From Nocardia sp. NBC_01327 (GTDB taxonomy: Bacteria > Actinomycetota > Actinomycetes > Mycobacteriales > Mycobacteriaceae): 64,000 bases of DNA. A program made the translations under genes and the position numbers. The notes beneath the pieces are model-generated. The model was not told where the DNA came from. It ran no database searches and saw nothing but the letters and a program-made list of their open reading frames with translations. How positions within the stretch are numbered: the first letter of the stretch is position 1; every line of letters begins with the position of its first letter. Below, in pieces: positions 63,320-64,000 of this stretch. Where the stretch lies: the NCBI RefSeq assembly GCF_035958815.1, contig NZ_CP108383.1:6758001-6822000 (forward strand). The letters run 5' to 3'.

Positions 63320-64000
63320 TTACTGGGTCACGGTCATCGCGAACCGCGAGCTCTTCGCCAGGCCGTAGTACACGACCAGGGCCAGGCCGCAGCCGATGAA
63401 CCAGCTGTACTGCGCCGCGGTGTACATCCCCGTCACATCCTTGGCCAGCACGGGGAAGACCGCGGCGGCCGCGCCCACCACCGTCGCGATCACCGCGACC
63501 GGGTTGAATCCCTTTCGGTACCAGTAACTTCCGGTCTGCGACAGCGTGAACAGGTCGTCGACCACGATAGTGCGCTTGCGGATCAGGTAGTAGTCGGCGA
63601 TCAGCACACCGAACAGCGGGCCGATGAACGCGCCCAGGGTCTCCAGGGTGTAGTGGATGACCTCGGGGTTGTTGTAGAGATTCCACGGGGTGATGAGCAC
63701 CGAGCCGACCGCCGCGATCATGCCGCCCATACGCCAGCTGATGCGCTGCGGGCTGACATGGGAGAAGTCGAAGGCCGGGGAGATGAAGTTGGCCACGATA
63801 TTGATGCCGACGGTGGCGATGGTGAAGGTCAAGGCGCCCAGCACGATCGCGAAGGTGGAGTCGATGCGCGAGACCGTCTCGACCGGATCGGTGATCAGCT
63901 TGCCGTAGACCGGAATGGTCAGCGAGGCGGTGATCACCACGAGCAGCGAGAAGGCCAGGAAGTTGACCGGCAGTCCGAGCAGATTGCCGCGGCGCACGGC
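63320..64000 (-). CDS. NCS1-family nucleobase permease (partial)
   Basis: The C-terminal 225 or more residues of a cytosine/uracil/allantoin-type permease; the 5' part lies beyond the right edge. At least six helices are visible, with AFIGPLFGVLIADYYLIRKR and YWYRKGFNPVAVIATVVGAA, both typical of PucI/Fur-type NCS1 carriers. The stop TAA directly abuts the idi stop TGA on the other strand, with no spacer for a terminator. It is probably unrelated to the 2-MIB operon. Confidence 0.88.
   Translation of the reverse strand, partial: AVRRGNLLGLPVNFLAFSLLVVITASLTIPVYGKLITDPVETVSRIDSTFAIVLGALTFTIATVGINIVANFISPAFDFSHVSPQRISWRMGGMIAAVGSVLITPWNLYNNPEVIHYTLETLGAFIGPLFGVLIADYYLIRKRTIVVDDLFTLSQTGSYWYRKGFNPVAVIATVVGAAAAVFPVLAKDVTGMYTAAQYSWFIGCGLALVVYYGLAKSSRFAMTVTQ

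Overview
This is a high-GC actinobacterial chromosome segment, most likely from Nocardia or a close relative in the Mycobacteriales. The left third keeps the gene order of Mycobacterium tuberculosis Rv1688-Rv1708 on the minus strand: parA, xerD, a Nudix hydrolase, pyrG, steB/mctB, steA, recN, nadK, tlyA, a small Rv1693-like gene, a HAD phosphatase, a TPR protein, tyrS and a 3-methyladenine glycosylase. A large Rv1683-type acyl-CoA synthetase/hydrolase fusion further right agrees with this placement. The genus is an inference; the family-level placement rests on this synteny.

Layout. 1-14.1 kb: chromosome partition, CTP synthesis, cytokinesis/envelope factors and DNA repair, many overlapping by 4 nt or less. 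14.2-17.0 kb: a TPR protein with a ~550-residue Arg/Gly/Asn-rich repetitive N-terminus. 17.1-22.9 kb: a complete rRNA operon on the minus strand (16S-23S-5S, no spacer tRNA) with two recognisable promoters and a terminator. 23-29.3 kb: tyrS, a DoxX protein, a GntR regulator, a leucine-leader-controlled leuA paralogue, a ClpC2-like protein, mpg and a secreted DUF3761 protein. 29.5-32.6 kb: an ECF41 sigma factor with its oxidoreductase, and a FrnE-type DsbA protein. 32.6-41 kb: a cytochrome-b/molybdopterin fusion, two sugar-transfer genes, a polytopic membrane protein, a two-component system and an NAD-dependent epimerase. 41-46 kb: an LtrA protein, an ABC exporter with its own TetR regulator, and a proline-rich membrane protein. 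46-51.8 kb: an apparent lipid-linked aminosugar system (YfhO-like membrane protein, GtrA flippase, ArnC-like transferase, WecE aminotransferase). 51.9-54.3 kb: a DUF222/13E12 HNH gene followed by a non-coding ~0.5 kb imperfect palindrome. 55-58 kb: the Rv1683-like fusion.

The most interesting system is at 58.5-63.3 kb. Four co-directional genes encode a Family 2B encapsulin-type shell protein with a cyclic-nucleotide-binding-like insertion, a 2-methylisoborneol synthase with a ~310-residue disordered N-terminus carrying three copies of a GP-x-G-(L/I)-G motif (probable cargo-loading peptides), a geranyl diphosphate 2-C-methyltransferase and an isopentenyl diphosphate isomerase. Together they would make DMAPP, methylate GPP and cyclise it to the odorant 2-MIB, with the cyclase packaged in a protein shell. 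A truncated NCS1 permease closes the window on the opposite strand.
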